DNA of 64,000 nucleotides from Scleromitrula shiraiana (taxonomy: Eukaryota; Ascomycota; Leotiomycetes; Helotiales; Sclerotiniaceae), in assembly GCA_028455995.1 (NCBI GenBank), contig JABELC010000007.1, positions 1,240,001-1,304,000 of the forward strand, in the 5' to 3' direction. The translations under genes were made by a program, and so were the position numbers. Below, one piece after another: positions 60,385 to 64,000 of the stretch (position 1 is the stretch's first letter; each line of letters opens with the position of its first letter). The notes beneath the pieces were generated by a model, which had not been told where the DNA came from, ran no database searches, and worked only from the letters and a program-made list of their open reading frames with translations.

Positions 60385-61812
60385 TCAAATCATCAACCAC
60401 GCAACCGCCAACGCCCCCAAGCCCACAAGCAAAACATTCGACCTGACACCCACCGCGCCACTCTCCACCAACCCACAACATTCCCTCGTATAGGTAACAT
60501 TATTCATCATCGCGGCCACCTCAAAAACGCTGCCATTGCCCACCTCATAATAATCGACGTTCAAAAACTTGGGAGGAAATCCCCAAATATCCTCACAATT
60601 TTGTGCTGCTTCGCCCAAAGATCCATAGCCCGTTACGTTATTCGTGACGTTTAAGAGCGGTGTGTAGGGAACCAGGAGACTATTTCCCAGTATAGTGATA
60701 TCGTAGTTAAGGTTATGATTAGCCATGTACAAATGAGTTTTAGCATTTGCGTCGTCGAGATTGGGAGGACGTTCTGGGTAGCAGGGGAAAGAGCGGTTGG
60801 TTGGATCGAAAGGTGTTTCCCACATATTGGTGAATTGGTCGATGATCCACGGGACGGCGGTTTGGTTGGCCTGGTAGTCCATGAAGAAGACGACGCGTTT
60901 GCCGCTGAGGATCATGGATGCGAGGGTGGGCCAGTCGTCGAGCGCCATGGGGATTTTCGAGGGCGTATAGGCGTAGTTTTGGAGTCCCGTTTGTTCGATA
61001 TAGGGGGTGTAGAGGTCCACGTTGCTGTAATTTCCGTTTCCTAGTAGGATGGTTACAATGTCGAATGGGTGGTTTGCTACCCAATCGTAGACTTTGTTGA
61101 GATAATCTACGATTGGTCCCGCATCTAATACATCGCAGGATGTATGACAAAAATGAGGTATGTTGTTGTTGAAATGCATTTGTCCTTGTAACAAACGGAT
61201 TCCATCATCCAGTTGAGTGATTACGTCAAGAGCTTGATTGGCAGCTGCATTACCGGCTCGTACGAATGGGGAATTGTGAGCTGCGACCTCGGTGATATTG
61301 CCATAACTTCGATCGCAAAATTCAACATAGTTATTGCAAGGAGTGGTATTTGTTGCCTGAGCTGAACTGGATGTTGATGTTGCAGTTGAATTTGATGTCC
61401 CATTAAGTGAAGTTGTTGAATGTCTACCTGCTCCACCGGTCAAAACGATTTGTGTAGGTGAAGTTGTAGTTTCAGTGTGATTCCCTGTTAAGGTTTCCGT
61501 TCCTATGGCAAAAATGGTTGTTGATCCAAGAGTTGTTGTAAGAGTTGTTGAACGACTAGTAATTGTGGAAACAACAGCTTTAGTAGATACTGCAGACGAG
61601 GAAGTTTCAACGGTGATTGTTGAAGAGATTGAAAGATAATCTCCAGTAGGTACTGAAGCTTCTGATAATCCAGTAATAACAATTACGTCGGATGCTGAAG
61701 TATCAATTCCGGTGGTGGTGGTGGTGGTCCTTGAACTGGAACTTGAATCCGAAGATTGAGCTTGAATGGTTGCAGCGAATATGCTAACTGATAGAAGGCT
61801 TGAGAACAACAT
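60385..61812 (-). CDS. secreted, GPI-anchored PLC-like phosphodiesterase
   Basis: A TIM-barrel protein of the PI-PLC X-domain-like type. The 475-residue protein has no intron. Residues 1-18 are a signal peptide (MLFSSLLSVSIFAATIQA). A Ser/Thr-rich, probably O-glycosylated stalk runs to about 155. The catalytic-type domain follows, with CDRSYGNITEVAAHNSPF (the first active-site-type His near residue 178), a LDDGIRLLQGQMHF strand, FCHTSCDVLDAGP with the second His, and HPFDIVTILLGNGN. Eight or more NxS/T sites occur in the domain. The end is hydrophobic (VLLVGLGALAVAWLMI) behind small residues, as in GPI-anchored proteins. It probably sits on the outer cell surface; the substrate is unknown. 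Confidence 0.88.
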   Translation of the reverse strand: MLFSSLLSVSIFAATIQAQSSDSSSSSRTTTTTTGIDTSASDVIVITGLSEASVPTGDYLSISSTITVETSSSAVSTKAVVSTITSRSTTLTTTLGSTTIFAIGTETLTGNHTETTTSPTQIVLTGGAGRHSTTSLNGTSNSTATSTSSSAQATNTTPCNNYVEFCDRSYGNITEVAAHNSPFVRAGNAAANQALDVITQLDDGIRLLQGQMHFNNNIPHFCHTSCDVLDAGPIVDYLNKVYDWVANHPFDIVTILLGNGNYSNVDLYTPYIEQTGLQNYAYTPSKIPMALDDWPTLASMILSGKRVVFFMDYQANQTAVPWIIDQFTNMWETPFDPTNRSFPCYPERPPNLDDANAKTHLYMANHNLNYDITILGNSLLVPYTPLLNVTNNVTGYGSLGEAAQNCEDIWGFPPKFLNVDYYEVGNGSVFEVAAMMNNVTYTRECCGLVESGAVGVRSNVLLVGLGALAVAWLMI

Positions 61813-62142
61813 TGATCTTGCTTATATCTTTCCAGTAAATATCACAGGTAAATCAATGATATTTAGGGATATCAGCAGGAAAGTATTATGTATATATTGA
61901 GAAGAACTGAAAGAAAATAAAAGAAAATAACGAATGAAGTTGAATTTAAGATGAAAGTATATTGTCGTCCAGGGTATAGGAGGGGACGAGAAAAAAGATT
62001 TAGGAAGCTTGAAGGAAGCGAAACACAAGAATCCGAAGTAATGGAAAAATCAACGTCAGAACTTAGAATATAGAATTTAGAATTTAGAATAATCCAAAAC
62101 CTTGAATTAATTCCCTGAATTAAGAGTCAATTTTTCACAGTA

Positions 62143-62180
62143 ATAAGAATAAGAATAATAATAATAATAATAATAATAAG
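62143..62180 (+). repeat. AAT trinucleotide repeat
   Basis: AATAAG units turning into a perfect AAT run. Confidence 0.9.
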
Positions 62181-62346
62181 TCGAATGCTCGAGCGTTAAC
62201 AATACTATCGATATATCAATATAACCACGAACGAAAATAGGTAGAGAAATTTGTCACTCCAAGCAGCCGAGAGAGACTATGACGTGTTGATGTCCCACGG
62301 ATGTTGAATGTTGAGATCAATTAATGTTCTCGATTCTTTTCAAATG

Positions 62347-62375
62347 ATTATTATTATTATTATTATTATTATTTT
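62347..62375 (+). repeat. ATT trinucleotide repeat
   Basis: Nine consecutive ATT units. It is the reverse-complement type of the AAT run about 170 bp upstream, so the two could pair as a long hairpin. Confidence 0.9.
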
Positions 62376-63091
62376 ATTTTTTTAACTCTACCTCCACTAT
62401 TATATTAGTTCTAAAAAAGCTCATGTAGATCCAAAATTTAAAAGATGCCGGTACATCAGCCACTGGGTACACGCAACATTGTTATCCATGTCATTCATTA
62501 CCCATGCCATTTACCCATGCCATATATATATTATTATCCATATTCGCTCGTACTCTCTATGGGATTTTCGGGTTTAACCCAAGGATTTTAATAATTGATT
62601 ATTAAAAAGAAACAATACGAAGTTGCCAAGGTATGTGATATGAATACTGTATATATATGCAATTCATGAAGTTACCAAGTTAGTTAGTTATTCGATATGA
62701 ACTCTTCTTGAAAATTGCCTGTCTACTGATGGACCGACCTAAATTGATCTTCCATTTCCCCTTGATAACTAATCAATTGATCGATCCTGAATTACTAAGA
62801 TAAGTACTTCCGTATGTAGTTAAGAAGTGAGCGGTACAGACCTCCAGGACTTATTAACATTGATTGATGATTGATGATTGATGATTAGGTCAAAGATTAG
62901 AAAGAGGCAGTCCCAAACTCAAAAATTTGTAGTCTGGCATAGTACCATCTAGCTTATCAGGTAGATGGATGGCATTTCCTGGATTTTCAATGGTATCTAT
63001 CACCTTATCATTCATCCGTGAGATGTTTTTCTTTCCTTTCCTTTCATGATATGAATAGGTAAATTGAAAAAGTCCTGGAATAACTACTGAG

Positions 63092-63123
63092 TACAATACA
63101 ATACAATACAATACAATACAATA
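63092..63123 (+). repeat. AATAC pentanucleotide repeat
   Basis: Six CAATA/AATAC units in a row. Confidence 0.9.
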
Positions 63124-63600
63124 ATTCCAATTCAATTATTGGGATTGACAATTTGATATACTACTTCCGAAACATAAAATATCAAAAACTCTCCACCAAA
63201 TAATTGGATGGATATCTTCAAAAATGGTAAGAGTTCTATTTCCGTGAGACCCATGTCGAGACGCGCAATAGTGTATTCATATATTCATATATCCTTGTAT
63301 ATATATCCATGTATCCTTCTATCCTTCCCTGTATTTATATATCTTTCCTTGTATTGTAATAGTACTACTAGTAGTAGTATGTGCGATGGTGGTATCTATC
63401 GATGATGTCGATAGATAGTTTGAAAGAAGAGATCATGATGGATGCAAGAGAAATGTAAATGTCAGTCAATACTAGTAAATACAAATCAATGATAGGAATC
63501 TTCACTCTTAATTGTTGGACTTTGCTTAATCTTCATGGAAGGACTTGGCTTTTTCGTTAGCTTAGACAAAATGTAGTAGTTGATAAATAAGTTTAGTATC

Positions 63601-64000
63601 TACCGGTGACTATAAAAGTAAAAATTATATTATTTATTAAATTAAATTTTTAAACTTTTTAAAGAAATTAAAATTATTCAAAATTAAAATATTTTAAATA
63701 TATATTATATAATAATAAAAAATAACACTAGTAATTAATCAAAAAATAATCATTCTAGTGATTACTAATAAAAAAATAATTAATTTTTAATTTATCGTGA
63801 CTACTAGTAATAAAGGTTTTTATTATTCAACTTGAAGTTATAACTTGAATTTAGTAAATACTATTTAAAATTAAAAAATTTAACATTTAAATAAAAAATA
63901 TATTGATATAAGTTAAATTTTTTAAAAAAATAATGTAAAAAATAAAAATAATTAAATCAACTTGTTACTACTCGGAGTGTATAATATTATTTTAATATTA
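63601..64000. other. almost pure AT block, probably degraded repeat DNA
   Basis: From about 63615 to the window end there is very little G or C and no coding frame. The composition resembles the interior of the inverted-repeat element at 19919-20450, and small motifs such as ACTACTAGTAA and ATTCAAAATTA occur in both. It probably continues beyond the window as RIP-affected repeat DNA. Confidence 0.5.

Larger units (their letters stand above)
61813..63600. other. intergenic region with microsatellites
   Basis: Upstream of the PLC-like gene. It contains AAT repeats (62143-62180), an ATT repeat (62347-62375), TTGATGA copies (62861-62886) and an AATAC repeat (63092-63123). No gene is recognised. 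Confidence 0.45.

Overview
The window looks like nuclear DNA of a filamentous ascomycete, most like a Leotiomycete of the Botrytis/Sclerotinia type. That placement is inference from overall protein likeness, AT-leaning composition, short introns (46 to 137 bp, GTANGT-type donors, CTAAC/CTAAT-type branch sites) and long CT-rich leaders. No bacterial, viral, rRNA, tRNA or CRISPR feature was recognised.

Layout. 0-10 kb: NADPH-cytochrome P450 reductase (+), a convergent glutathione reductase (-), a divergently placed Cce1/Ydc2-type mitochondrial Holliday junction resolvase (+), then a seven-exon SCYL/Cex1 pseudokinase (-). 11-20 kb: a PHD-finger protein (+), a very large acidic orphan (-) and the WD40 Fe-S assembly factor Cia1 (-). 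19.9-20.45 kb: an AT-rich element bounded by 32-bp inverted repeats. 20.9-25.4 kb: two orphans and a short RecQ helicase. 26.6-29.6 kb: SOG2 of the RAM network. 29.6-37.5 kb: a long region without genes, ending in pyrimidine-rich tracts and a probable leader for a SOK1/TCP11 protein. 42.6-46.1 kb: a compact housekeeping cluster of TAF13 (-), a four-exon Kish gene (+), an unknown protein (-) and RPS23/uS12 (+). 48-50.8 kb: a membrane-anchored PNGase A-like amidase and a small orphan only 80 bp upstream. 50.8-55.5 kb: no gene, several minisatellites. 55.5-61.8 kb: a SANT-like nuclear protein (-), a GC-rich orphan (+) and a GPI-anchored PLC-like phosphodiesterase (-). The final 400 bp are almost pure AT and look like degraded repeat DNA.

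The genes do not form one pathway. They are mostly housekeeping genes in divergent or convergent pairs, plus several lineage-specific orphans. Exon structures were built by hand from splice consensus, reading phase and protein continuity. For RPS23, TAF13, glutathione reductase, P450 reductase, RecQ and Kish the joined reading frames restore conserved motifs across the junctions, so these models are firm. The least usual things are the inverted-repeat AT element, the Kish gene whose first coding exon is only the start codon, a RecQ with a Cys3His zinc site, G-tract blocks between genes, and a switch from C-rich to G-rich sense strand inside several genes.
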